Shown here: piece by piece, positions 10,901 to 19,600 of the stretch
How positions within the stretch are numbered: position 1 is the first letter of the stretch
Layout: each line of letters begins with the position of its first letter
NCBI GenBank assembly: GCA_964036195.1
Contig: OZ038460.1
Coordinates: 19,803,526-19,867,525, forward strand
Origin: Sphaerolaimus hirsutus
Taxonomy: Eukaryota > Nematoda > Chromadorea > Monhysterida > Sphaerolaimidae
Reading direction: 5' to 3'
DNA length: 64,000 bases
Position numbers and translations under genes: made by a program
Notes under the pieces: generated by a model
Told to the model about the DNA's origin: nothing
The model's input: the letters and a program-made list of their open reading frames with translations, nothing else
The model's database searches: none

Positions 10901-13900
10901 TGAAAAAGTTTGATGAAAAATGTGCCTAGGTACGTAAAATCAATTGTTAGTGGCTGATTTTGAGTCGTTCATTAACCGACGCAAAAACCGACGGAAAATG
11001 CGTTAACGTAAAATTAATTTTACGTCGGCTTGTTTTAAGATACCTAATTTGTTTTTCATTAAAATTAGAAAATTTGATATGATAAATTTTGCAGAAAATT
11101 GGTATTGAAAATGCCTAAAATTTCATAGATACGTTTTCTGTACTCCAGTACTTTCAAAAAGTATATGTAAAAACCGGAGTACAGGAACTTTTTCGAGGAA
11201 ATGTAAACGTACCTATCTACTCTGTACTCAAGTAAATACGTTTTAACAACTACATAGGTATGTCCCAACCCCCAATCTCACAAAAACGCTGCTTTTCTTT
11301 TTCCGTAGTGATAGATCCGGGCGCGGCGCCATCCGTTCCACAATGTGTCAAATGTTCCTGGACTCTCTTCGGGCCGCCCAGGGTGCATTCCCAGACCCTG
11401 TAAAATGCCCTGTAAAATGTCAAATGTCATGCAAAGTCTAAATGGTCTGTCAAAAGTCGTAACCCTGCAACAAATTCCCTGCAAAAAGCCGAATGAAAAG
11501 GGCCATTTTACAGTGCATTTTCAATGGTTTTAGACAGGACATTTTACACGACCTTTGACACTTTACATTACATTTGATGTTTCACAGGGAATTTTACAGG
11601 GTCTGGGAGTGGCACCAGTTGACGAGTGTACAGGCACCGCTGGCCAGGTGTTTCCCACGTCAATGCAGAAAAGAAATCTCCCTTTGCAAAATTGTGATTC
11701 TGACAGCCGGAGGCACGTCGGACTGCGAAGCGTAATTTTTTGGGGCTGTACGATTAAATTTTAAAAAGATGCAAAGGTGAAGTTACAGCATAACGATAAA
11801 ATAGAAGGTGATAAAACAAATAAAACGTCACCGAAAAATTCACCCTTTTTTATTTTTATTCAAAATTCATGTTTCATACTCTATTTTTCGCAAAAAAAAT
11901 TTATGTGCGAGGTGTGAAATTCGAATTTGACTGGAAAACGTTCGATGAAAGATGGTCCGCCCTAAAATCAATTTCACGGTGATGCCCTCAAATCAATTTG
12001 TCGTCTTCAAGTCATGCAATGAAACTTGAAACTTGAAGTGTAAAGTAAAGTGTCAAATGTAAAGTCAAATGCAAAGTAAACTGTCAATTGTCATGCAAAG
12101 TTCAGTAATGAAATCTTTTCTTTTTTGTTTTGATTGACACTTTACTTTATTCATTTGACTTTACATTTGACACTTTACTTGACACTTTACTTGACACTTT
12201 ACAGGGCTTGAGACTGCCACCAGCGCCAACTCACTGGCGACCACTTTATTCTTAGGATCCTCGCCGCCAGGCGCTTCTGCCGCCTTGTCGCACAGTTTCT
12301 CAGGATCGCCGAAAGTGACCACGGGCGAGTTCGCGGCCACCGTGCTGTCTGCAGCCTCGAACAGCTTCAATTCCCCCTCGCTGAACTGGAAGCGGACGCG
12401 CAGGTCGCGCTGCGGGGTGGATTGGGATTTGTTTGGTTGATTGGCAGTGTGAAATGCGAAGGGTTTTGTGTAGGGGGGTGAAAATTTCCTGTAAAATTGA
12501 ATGTAAGTTTAAGTTAAGTTTTGAAGTTTTTCCTTGTAAGTTTTTCCATCCAATTTGAACAAAAATTACATGTTATTTAGTAAATAAAGCATTTTTCATG
12601 AAATCAGTTCATAGAAAGATGCTTTAAAATTTTGACGAAATAATAATTCCCCCTTGAACAGGGTTGGTTTTATAAAAATCATTTGTATACAAATTGTATA
12701 AAAATTGTATAAAAATGTATTTTATTTGTATTTTATTCTTGTTTCATTTTATTTTATTTTATTCCAAAATCAAAATAAAATAATAAAATGGAACCATTTT
12801 ACAAAAATTTTACAAAAATGTACAGAAATTTTACAAAAAATCTGAATGTTGCATGCAAGGCCAAAAAAACTTTATAATTAGACCTAAAATGAAAAACGGG
12901 TGACAAATATTTCCATTACTTTGCAGAACTTACATGCAGTAGGTAGTTGCATGCAATAGGTAGCAAGTGTAAAGTAACAATTCTGATAATAATGGTTTGC
13001 ATTTTCAGTAGGAGTACTGGAGTGTGCGGGGAAATTTGTAAAATGTCATGCAAAGTGTCAATTGTCATGATGAATGTAAAGTAAAGAGCCAATTGACATC
13101 TCAAATGTCAGGCAAAGTGTCAATTGTTATGATAAATGTCATGCAGTGTCAATTATGTATCCGAATCTTGTGTTTTTGTATCCAAATCTTATGTTTTTGA
13201 ATCCAGATCGTATTTTTTGTATCCAGATCTTATTTTTTGTATCCAAATGTTGACATAACATTTGGATACAAAACCAACAACAAGATTTGGATACAAAACA
13301 CTATTTGAATACAATTTGCTTGACAGTTGCCACTTTAATTGTTATTTGTCATGACAATTGACACTTTACTTAACATTTGTCATGACAATTGATGCTTTGC
13401 ATGACATTTCATATGACATTTGACACTTTACAGGGCTTGGGACTGATCCAGCTCCATGTTGAACATGTTGAACATGTTGAAAACATGTTGAACCATAAGC
13501 AAGAAGAGAAAAATTTTACAAAAATTATGAATTTTTATACAATTTTTACAAAAATATGAATTTGTATACAATTTTACAAAATTTTTACAAAAATTCGAAT
13601 TTTTATACAATTTTTATTTTGAAATTTTCCATTTTATTTTATTCTTAAATTTTCCATTTTATTTTTATTTTTTTCTGAGATTTTGCCAACCCTGCCCTTG
13701 AATAATTCCCGCCCTTGAATAGTTCCCCCTCAAAAAAGTCTGACGAAAAATAATTCCCCAGGGGGATTATTCGAGTATATACGGCATTCGAGGTACTAGT
13801 AAACTAGTGTGCGGCGACATTCAGTACAATGTCATAAATACATTTATCTCCTGTATCCAACGCTAGCGAATGTTCACACATAGGATGATATTGCCCCTTC

Positions 13901-14061
13901 AAAGGGGACAGATAGCTCTAGTAGGGGGGGGGGGGTGGACACATAGGCAGAGTACCCCCTTGGAGACCCCCGCTTACATAGTTGGTCCACTTGGAGCAGT
14001 GCGCCGGTACCAGGGCGGCAGCCAGCAGCGCCAACGGCAGGCACACTCGTTCCATCTGCAT
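4415..14061 (-). CDS. Unrecognised secreted protein, multi-exon
   Basis: I do not recognise the family. Exons in transcription order: 14061-13978, 12409-12235, 10580-10470, 8647-8519, 7721-7569, 5878-5720, about 5353-5270, and a tentative last exon 4575-4415 with stop. Exon 1 encodes a classic signal peptide (MQMERVCLPLALLAAALVPA, then HCSKW) and ends at GTAAGC. All later introns are phase 1 and the frame stays open, about 350 residues. Exons 3 and 6 encode similar modules sharing aromatic-x-F, a G, SKY and TxNxG/TAxGN spacing before a W, so the protein seems to contain an internally duplicated beta-rich unit. Three cysteines fall in exon 4. The final exon is the least certain: acceptor and phase fit, but a GCCGTTCTATT element lies close by. 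Confidence 0.6.
5080..5165. repeat. GCCGTTCTATTGGAG repeat fragment
   Basis: Two tandem GCCGTTCTATTGGAGGCT units, a spacer with GTGCAAAAAAGAGCCAAAAC, and a terminal GCCGTTCTATTAGAAGAAAT. It is the right half of the family seen whole at 5905-6154. Confidence 0.6.
5905..6154. mobile_element. TACCGTATTT-ended element with 17-bp GCCGTTCTATTGGAGGT array
   Basis: TA-bounded ends: TACCGTATTTCTTTTAATGG at 5905 and GAAGAAATACGGTA ending 6154. The right half is a tandem of a 17-bp unit (GCCGTTCTATTGGAGGT), about five copies from 6041 on. As 17 is not a multiple of 3, the frames read through it cycle and are not protein. Confidence 0.75.
6181..6889. mobile_element. Giant hairpin MITE with TTA duplication (PIF/Harbinger-like)
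   Basis: An almost perfect palindrome: AGCGGGAATTAGAGCTCAGC at the left, its inverse at the right, flanked by TTA (6178-6180, 6890-6892), the duplication typical of PIF/Harbinger elements. Arms of about 250 bp meet near 6640. The left arm is interrupted by a 192-bp insertion (6293-6484) that the right arm lacks. The centre contains TGACGTGAAATG motifs in alternating orientation. Confidence 0.8.
6293..6484 (+). mobile_element. SINE-like retroposed insertion
   Basis: 192 bp starting CCCTGCAAATGGGGGGAGTG and ending in a simple AAAATAAAATAAAAT tail. It is bracketed by a short duplication, AAGGA (6288-6292 and 6485-6489). The intact right arm of the host hairpin reads straight through the equivalent site, which proves this is an insertion. 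I see no convincing tRNA-type promoter boxes, so it may instead be the 3' end of a LINE. Confidence 0.6.
7129..7444. mobile_element. TACCGCATTTG-ended element, TTGAATAATTCCCC type
   Basis: Starts TACCGCATTTGCTTGAATAA and ends AATTATTCAAGCAAATATGG then TA. Interior units are CTTGAATAATTCCCC, GGGGACTATTCAAG and relatives. It lies between exons 4 and 6 of the secreted-protein gene, just 3' of exon 5 in transcription order. Confidence 0.75.
7771..7954. mobile_element. Foldback MITE, TGTAAAATG/GTCAAA family
   Basis: Hairpin with GGCACTCCCGGACCCTG at the left and CAGGGTCTGGGAGTGGCACC at the right, with a small loop near 7850. It lies within 50 bp of exon 5 of the minus-strand gene. Confidence 0.85.
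8190..8346. mobile_element. CTCGAAATACCCCC element
   Basis: Left end decayed (TATTCCCTCGAAATACC), right end GTATTTCGAGGAAATACGGT then TA. Two internal phrases, CTCGAGACCACTATGAAACA and CTCGGGAGCACTATGAAACG, show a duplicated unit. Confidence 0.7.
8831..8928. mobile_element. Half copy of the TGTAAAATG MITE
   Basis: Only the right arm is present: TTTGCCAGTTTCCAGGGCA through GGGTCTGGGAGTGGCAC. The left arm has been lost. Confidence 0.7.
9019..10413. mobile_element. TTGAGGCGTC-ended element, AAGTCGACAAGTCC motif
   Basis: Left end GATGAGGCGTCTAATTCTAA, right end TTAGAATTGGACACCTCAAC. GACTTGTCGACTTTTAG and its inverse recur near both ends. The related copy at 15010-16078 has the same layout. A different element (9151-9969) is nested in its left part. 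Confidence 0.75.
9151..9969. mobile_element. Nested element, ATCGGTACTTTTA motif
   Basis: Inverted ends TGAAGGGTGTGCTTCTAAAA and TTTTAGAAGCAGACCCTTCA, with TA on both sides (9149-9150, 9970-9971). The interior repeats AAAAGTACCGATCTA in both orientations at least eight times, with a low-complexity centre. No coding content. Confidence 0.75.
10612..10725. repeat. Left half of a CTCGAAATACCCCC element
   Basis: TACCGTACTTACTCGAAATAC followed by a C-run, CCACTATGAATTACTAAAC and TTGAGTGTAGAAAGAACGTA, as in 1095-1215. No right end found. Confidence 0.6.
10766..11262. repeat. Short-motif repeat remnants
   Basis: 10766-10860 is built of CCGGTGCCCCGGTGCTGGTG units, another short-motif filler seen only here. 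11090-11262 has TACTTTCAAAAAGTATATGT and GTACTC-rich phrases like those of the element at 21716-22170, ending TTTTAACAACTACA. Ends are degraded. Confidence 0.45.
11390..11618. mobile_element. Foldback MITE, TGTAAAATG/GTCAAA family
   Basis: GGTGCATTCCCAGACCCTG at the left and CAGGGTCTGGGAGTGGCACC at the right; arms are less perfect than in the 2003-2193 copy, with a longer centre. Confidence 0.8.
12028..12222. mobile_element. Foldback MITE, AAAGTGTCAAATG variant
   Basis: A hairpin whose units are TGTAAAGTAAAGTGTCAAATG-like rather than TGTAAAATG; right end CAGGGCTTGAGACTGCCACC. It ends about 13 bp from the donor of exon 2 of the minus-strand gene. A longer sister is at 39676-39882. Confidence 0.75.
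12659..13694. mobile_element. hAT-like element, TTTTATTTTA type, complete
   Basis: Ends CAGGGTTGG (12659) and CCAACCCTG (13694), flanked by a perfect 8-bp duplication CCCTTGAA (12651-12658, 13695-13702). The outer zones are TTTTACAAAAATT and TTTTATTTTATT repeats; the middle carries GTATCCAAATCTTATGTTTT units and half-MITE pieces (13022-13441). The target was itself an element of the CTTGAATAATTCCCC type, whose remaining part continues to about 13788. Confidence 0.85.
13022..13441. mobile_element. GTCAAATG MITE pieces inside the hAT-like element
   Basis: Alternating CATGCAAAGTGTCAATTGTC phrases, with a 13141-13310 core of inverted GTATCCAAATCTT units and a right end CAGGGCTTGGGACTG. The half copy at 17085-17230 shares the same core. 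Confidence 0.6.
13695..13790. repeat. Right part of a CTTGAATAATTCCCC element
   Basis: CCCTTGAATAATTCCC units, then TCTGACGAAAAATAATTCCC and the terminal GATTATTCGAGTATATACGG. The left part lies before 12651, separated by the hAT-like insertion. Confidence 0.65.
13978..14061 (-). CDS. First coding exon with signal peptide
   Basis: ATG at 14061-14059, with a second in-frame ATG two codons later. A hydrophobic leucine/alanine core of about 14 residues is followed by AHC, a likely signal-peptidase site. The donor GTAAGC follows codon 28 exactly (phase 0). The exon sits about 385 bp from the 22-bp tandem array that lies upstream of it. Confidence 0.75.
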
Positions 14062-14128
14062 GTATTTGCCTGGACCCAAATTCAAAGACAACGTAGTGAG
14101 TGAGACCCACGCGTGAGTAATGTCTTCA

Positions 14129-14331
14129 CGCACACTAGTTGACGACCATAACTTTCAAAGTGGATCAATTTTGTGTTATAATTTCAAACACAATCGAGTT
14201 CACCAGCATGAGGATTCAGTCAACTACTTTCGACGGAGATGAAATTTTTTCATCACACGGTAAACTGAAATGTTGTTAAACATATTGATGAATTTGGGAG
14301 ATTTCGGCCGTCAACTAGTTCGCGTGCGGCC
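14129..14331. mobile_element. CACTAGTTGAC foldback
   Basis: Inverted ends CGCACACTAGTTGACGACC and GGCCGTCAACTAGTTCGCGTG, with a 160-bp loop. Same family as 47767-48335 and 62848-63057. Confidence 0.55.
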
Positions 14332-14446
14332 AATCGAGTGAACTCGTGCGCGCCCCACCTTCCAATCAAATTTGGTGTCTGGTCGATTTTCAATCCACAC
14401 TGGATTTATCGACCGAGTTGACACCTTCAGTTCGCTAGGGGTCCGG

Positions 14447-14710
14447 GGTGCGGCTGGTCAACTGCTGGGGTGCGGCTGGTCAACTGCTGGGGTGCGGCTG
14501 GTCAACTGCTGGGGTGCGGCTGGTCAACTGCTGGGGTGCGGCTGGTCAACTGCTGGGGTGCGGCTGGTCAACTGCTGGGGTGCGGCTGGTCAACTGCTGG
14601 GGTGCGGCTGGTCAACTGCTGGGGTGCGGCTGGTCAACTGCTGGGGTGCGGCTGGTCAACTGCTGGGGTGCGGCTGGTCAACTGCTGGGGTGCGGCTGGT
14701 CAACTGCTCG
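14447..14710. repeat. 22-bp tandem array, 12 units
   Basis: Twelve essentially identical 22-bp units containing GGTGCGGCTGGTCAACTGC, the last one diverging. 22 is not a multiple of 3, so any frame cycles through all three; the 177-codon plus frame across it (14372-14905) is an artefact of the lack of stops in the unit. The array lies upstream of the secreted-protein gene and could act as a clustered binding site. Confidence 0.9.
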
Positions 14711-15009
14711 GCTGCCGCACGTAAACTGCAATCGCTCCTCCTTGGACTGCCCGCGGCGCTGGGGCGCCGGTTAAATTCCATGTTTTTGGATGGTTTTCTT
14801 GGAAGTGTTCGTTCGTATTTGGGCAATTTTTCAATTGAAATGCAGTTGGTGTTTAAATGTGGAAGTGGGCAAATATGGATGTTGCAGGATTTAGGTTGGG
14901 ATTGAGTAACGCTGACGTGACAAATTTCATGAAAATTCATCGCCATCACTTCTCTTTGGCACTCTTCCCAATTAATTGAATGTAGCATTAATGTGTTTCG
15001 CTTATTCTA

Positions 15010-16078
15010 ATTGAGGCGTCCAATTCTAAAAGTCGAGTAGTCAAAATATGAAAATTTCGAGTTAGGCCCGGAAACGTCATCTGGGGCTACTTCCGCACAT
15101 TTTTCATCATTTTCCATAATTTTTTGACCTCACATGCCCATATGGCATAGTGCCAAATTTGACATTTTTGGGGAGAAATGCAAAATTTTTTTGGCAAGAA
15201 GTCGACAAGTCCAGTCCACTTAGTTTTGGGCTAAAAGTCGACAAGTCCAGTCCACTTAGTTTTGGGCTAAAAGTCGACAAGTCCATCCTCCGCATCTTTT
15301 TTTATGGGAAAAACGCAAGAAATGTGATAAGTCCACTATGGGCACCGATTTCTAAAAGTCGACAAGTGCATAAATTTCGGGCAGGCCTGATACGCACATC
15401 TGCCTGATACGCACATTTTCCCGTTTTTTCACTTGACACTTTTTCAAGTGATTTTCAGATATGAGTAAAGTGAAAAAAGTTGCGCAATGACATTAGTGAA
15501 CTTTTTCACTTCACTCATATCTGAAAATCACTTGAAAATGTGTCAAGTGAAAAAAACAGTGAAAAATAGCCATTTTTCACTGTTTTGACTTGACACATTT
15601 TCAAGTGATTTTCAGATATACGTGAAGTGAAAAAAGTTCACTAATGTCATTGCGCAACTTTTTTCACTTTACGCTTATCTGAAAATCTCTTGAAAAAGTG
15701 TCAAGTGAAAAAAACGGGAAAATGTGCGTATCAGGCAGATGTGCGTATCAGTGCACCTCCCATAAATTTCCCATAAGGCAGGAAAACGGAGGGCGGGAAC
15801 AAAAATGTTCTCGCGTGCAAGAAGTCGACAAGTCCATTTCCCTCCCAAAAACAGTTTTGCTCTGACCGAATGGAATTTTATGGACACCCCATTTTTCACA
15901 TATACGTTGAGATTAGGTGCTGAAAATTTGTCACTTTAATGTCAACATTGGAACTTAATGGGAAGCATGAGAGAGCCAAATTGAACACGCACCTAGGGCC
16001 TGGAATTGGGGTTGAATTGGGGTTTACTCAAAATCTCATTTTGTGGACTTGTCGACTTTTAGAATTAGACGCCTCAAT
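15010..16078. mobile_element. TTGAGGCGTC-ended element, TA duplication
   Basis: Inverted ends ATTGAGGCGTCCAATTCTAA and TTAGAATTAGACGCCTCAAT, each bounded by TA. AAGTCGACAAGTCCA occurs four times at the left and inverted at the right. A different element (15379-15761) is nested inside. The right end lies only 286 bp before the LTN1 start codon, so the element may supply promoter sequence. Confidence 0.8.
15379..15761. mobile_element. Hairpin element with 9-bp duplication, GATACGCACATCTG ends
   Basis: Starts GGGCAGGCCTGATACGCACA and ends TGTGCGTATCAGTGCACCTCCC, with ATAAATTTC on both sides (15370-15378, 15762-15770). The interior is a multi-arm palindrome of TTTTCACTTGACAC, AAGTGATTTTCAGATATGAG and their inverses. 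Nine-bp duplications are typical of Mutator-like elements; superfamily inferred from that only. Confidence 0.75.
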
Positions 16079-16363
16079 TATATTGTAAAAAGGGCATGAA
16101 AAATTGCTGTAAAAATTGGCCCAATCTCGATTGATCTTTGAAAATATCAGTCCTTGCGTAGATTCGAACGGCTCTGGCGATTCGCTGTTGGTAAGATTCC
16201 AATGTTTATTTCGAAATATATTTTTTTTGGATACGCTCAGAATGTGAAACATCTTTTGTAAAAAAAATAAAAAAAGTTGCGTAACGTTTCCCCATCGTTT
16301 CAGCGTTTTCCAGTCGATAAAGCTGTTTCAGCATTTAAATATCGCGATTCAACTTCATCAAAA

Positions 16364-16689
16364 ATGCCTCAAAAACACCAGCAAAATCAGAGGGCGAAAC
16401 ACAAGGTACGTTTAGTCATTTCACGCGCAAATGTCTCTCTTGGCCGTGTGCCAAAAATTTGCTTTCTTACACATCGCAGCCACTGAGTAGCGGTCGGGCG
16501 GCGCAGTTACTTTCGGAACAAAATGGCAGTCCAAATTTGCTGAGTTTTGGCAACGTGCCACAAAGTTCGTCCAATGCAAAAGAGCAACACGTTTTGGGAT
16601 TCGGGAACGCTTCACCGCCGTTTAAGGCGCTGTTTAGAAAGTTGATTAAAAAGGATCCAGTCACTAGAGCGAAGGCTAGATTTTATTTT
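16364..16689 (+). CDS. LTN1: LTN1 N-terminal exons 1-2
   Basis: ATG at 16364, chosen because the 14-codon basic leader (MPQKHQQNQRAKHK) ends exactly at a GTACG donor and joins, phase 0, to PLSSGRAAQLL, the conserved start of listerin. Exon 2 runs to FKALFRKLIKKDPVTRAKA; its donor is not clear and GTTGGC at 16690 is the best phase-0 choice. The N-terminal region of listerin contacts the 60S-bound NEMF (Rqc2). Confidence 0.8.
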
Positions 16690-19600
16690 GTTGGCGGCGG
16701 TAGATTGAATTCTTTTCAACTAGTTTGTTGTAGGGTTAAAGTGGGATACCGAAAGCCGGTAATTTTCGGGATACAACGATCCCAAATTTCCGTTCCCGAG
16801 GGTTTAATCCCGATCTTGAGGCCCGAATCCCGATCCCGTAAATTACAATCCCGATCCTGAAAACTCAATCATGTTTGGACCCTTGTTTGTATAATCTATC
16901 CACCACTAAAAATAATGTTTATTTTTTCCCATTCATTATTATTATCAAAATTATCACATTCAGGGTGCATCAGAGTTGGCCGATCTGATCGAAAGCACTG
17001 GCGACAATCAAATTCTACTTGATGCCGCCTATGCATGGACAAAGCTTTGCCCAAAATTGACACTGGTTTGTTTTTCGATTTGGATTTGGATACAAAACAT
17101 AAGATTTGAATACAAAACATGAGATTTGGATACCAAACATGAGATTAGGATACAATTTGCTTGATACCTTACTCAACATTTGTCATGACAATTGACATTT
17201 TACATGATGTTTGACACTTTACATGGCTTGGCAGGGACGTATCCAGGATTTTTGAGCGGGGGGGGGGCTGCTTGTTTACTGGGGCCGGCGAACGGGGGGG
17301 CTCAGCCCCCCCTCTAAATTTTTGCCCTATAAAGGGACGGAAAGGCGTTTTGGTGCTAGCACCATACAAAGGCGCCACGCCATGGCGCTATTGGCGTTGT
17401 TGCCAACGCCAGGAACCACTTTAGATGCATGTAAATATACATACATATACAGCTAAAGTCGCAAAAATGTGTTCATTTTCAAGGATATTGGTTTACATGG
17501 ACCGATCCGCTGAAAATACAATGCATGGGGAAGAAATTGCGCGAAGAAAATTTTTTAAGAAACATCGAAAAATATAGCAAAAGTTGCATTTTCGGGGACT
17601 TTTTAGGTCTCACCCCGGGAAGGGGGGGGGGCTGCAGCCCCCCCCCCCCGCCCCCCCTGTATACGTCCTTGGGGCTTGGGTCTCCAGTTGCAAGAATAAA
17701 CAGGTAGAAACTCCAGCAACAAGATAAAAATTTTACAAAAAATATGAATTTTTATACAATTTTACAAAAATACAAATTTTTATACAATTATTACATTCTT
17801 TTATACACATTTTATTATTATTTTGAAATTTCTACTGGATGCCGCCTATGCATGGACACAGCGTTGCTCAAAATTGACACTGGTGTGTTTTAGCAAAGAA
17901 AAAATTCGCACACATTTGTATCTGTGAGAATATGAGCATTGATTTTTACATTAAAAATACAGCAATAATAGATTTGTTACTAAAAATAAAACAAACCCAA
18001 TGCAAACAACCCCCAATGTTCCTTTGCATGTGAAATTGCACGATTGTGTGCAAAAGATAGCTAAACACCTACTGATTACGTACTGAAAAATTCAGCTGCT
18101 GTCAAACAACTTAAACAACTTAAACAACACTCTACATTTCTGTCGCCTTAACAATTTTCCAATCTCACAGGACGGCGATGCCAAAGTCCGTCACCTGTCC
18201 AACGTGTGCACCGACTTGTTCCTAGGCAAGCTCGGCCCCGCCATGGACAAGGAGCTGTTAAACGACACGCTGCCTTATTTCGTTTTGGCTACCTGCGATC
18301 CATTCGAAAGGGAGGTTCAAAAACCCGCGCTGAAAGTGTTCAATGGGCGTTTTTCTTCTTTGGACAAGAAATTGGCCGTATTTTCGATGTGTAGGAGTTC
18401 TTTGATCGCGGTTAGCAAAAACATGTTTTTCTCTCAGTATTTCAGTCATTTATGTATTTATGTAATGAAAATGTATTGTCGCAGCTGTGCCGCGATATGC
18501 TGTTGGAGCAGAATCAATTTTCCAACATGTTGGTTTAATTATTTTCAGTTTTATTTGATTTGCGAACAGACACATCAAAAATGGCTGTGTGGATGCGCGG
18601 TGAAGCGTCGGGAAGTGTCTTCACGCTGACGCTTCCCGACGCTTCACGCGCTTCCACACACATCACGAAAATCTGCGTGAAGGCACTTCACGCTTCCTTA
18701 TATTGCACTCCCACACACATGTATACATACGGGAAGCGTGTGGAAGACTCTTCACTGAGATTTTCGTGATGTTGGTGGAAGCGTGTGGAAGCGCGCCGCT
18801 TAACGCGCATCCAGGTCGCTTCCACTCGCTTCACGGATCCATTTTTTGCCATGTGTAGTTGACAAAGGGACAAAAATTGTACCAAAATTTCGTTCCCAGA
18901 TTTTTGCAACCAGAGGCCTAATATTTATAAAGGCTTTTTCAAGGTGTAGAAGGCGGAAAAGTTTAAAAATGCTTAAATATGTTAAAACAAGCAAAAACAG
19001 GTTTAAAGTGGCGAAAAAATTTATCTGATATATATATATGTATAAAAAACGTGTAAATTCGCGTAAATTCAATTTGATCACCACAGGTCAGACGACTCGG
19101 AATCAATCGAGCCAGTAGCAATAAAACGCGTCCGGCTGCAGCGCACTGCACTGGAATGCATGCGCGCACTGCTTTCTGTGGCTCGGACGGGCGAAATTGA
19201 GTCAAGTTCGAAAACCGCTGGAAATTATCTCGTGCAGACACTGAGTGAGATGAGAGATGCGTTTTTTGAGAGTCAAGCTTTTTGGAAATTGCATGGGCAG
19301 AAGGGGGTTGATGTCAAGGTTTGTTTGTTGGATTTATTTTTAATCTTTGTTAAATGACAAGGCGGCTATCAGCAATCACCGTGTCGAATGGGGTTTAAAC
19401 GAGGGTGCACTAATACGCACATCTGCCCGTTACGCACATTTGCCCGTTTTTTTCACTTGACAGTTTTTCAAGTGATTTTCAGATATGAGTGAAGTGAAAA
19501 AAAAGTTGCGCACTGACATTAGTGAACTTTTTTCACTTCACTCATATTTGAACATCACTTGAGAAAGTGTCAAGTGAAAAAACGGGCAAATTTGCGTAAC

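Noticed and set aside
14372-14905. A 177-codon open frame across the 22-bp array
   Set aside because: The unit has no stop in any plus frame and its length is not a multiple of 3, so the frame stays open by construction; no start context or domain.
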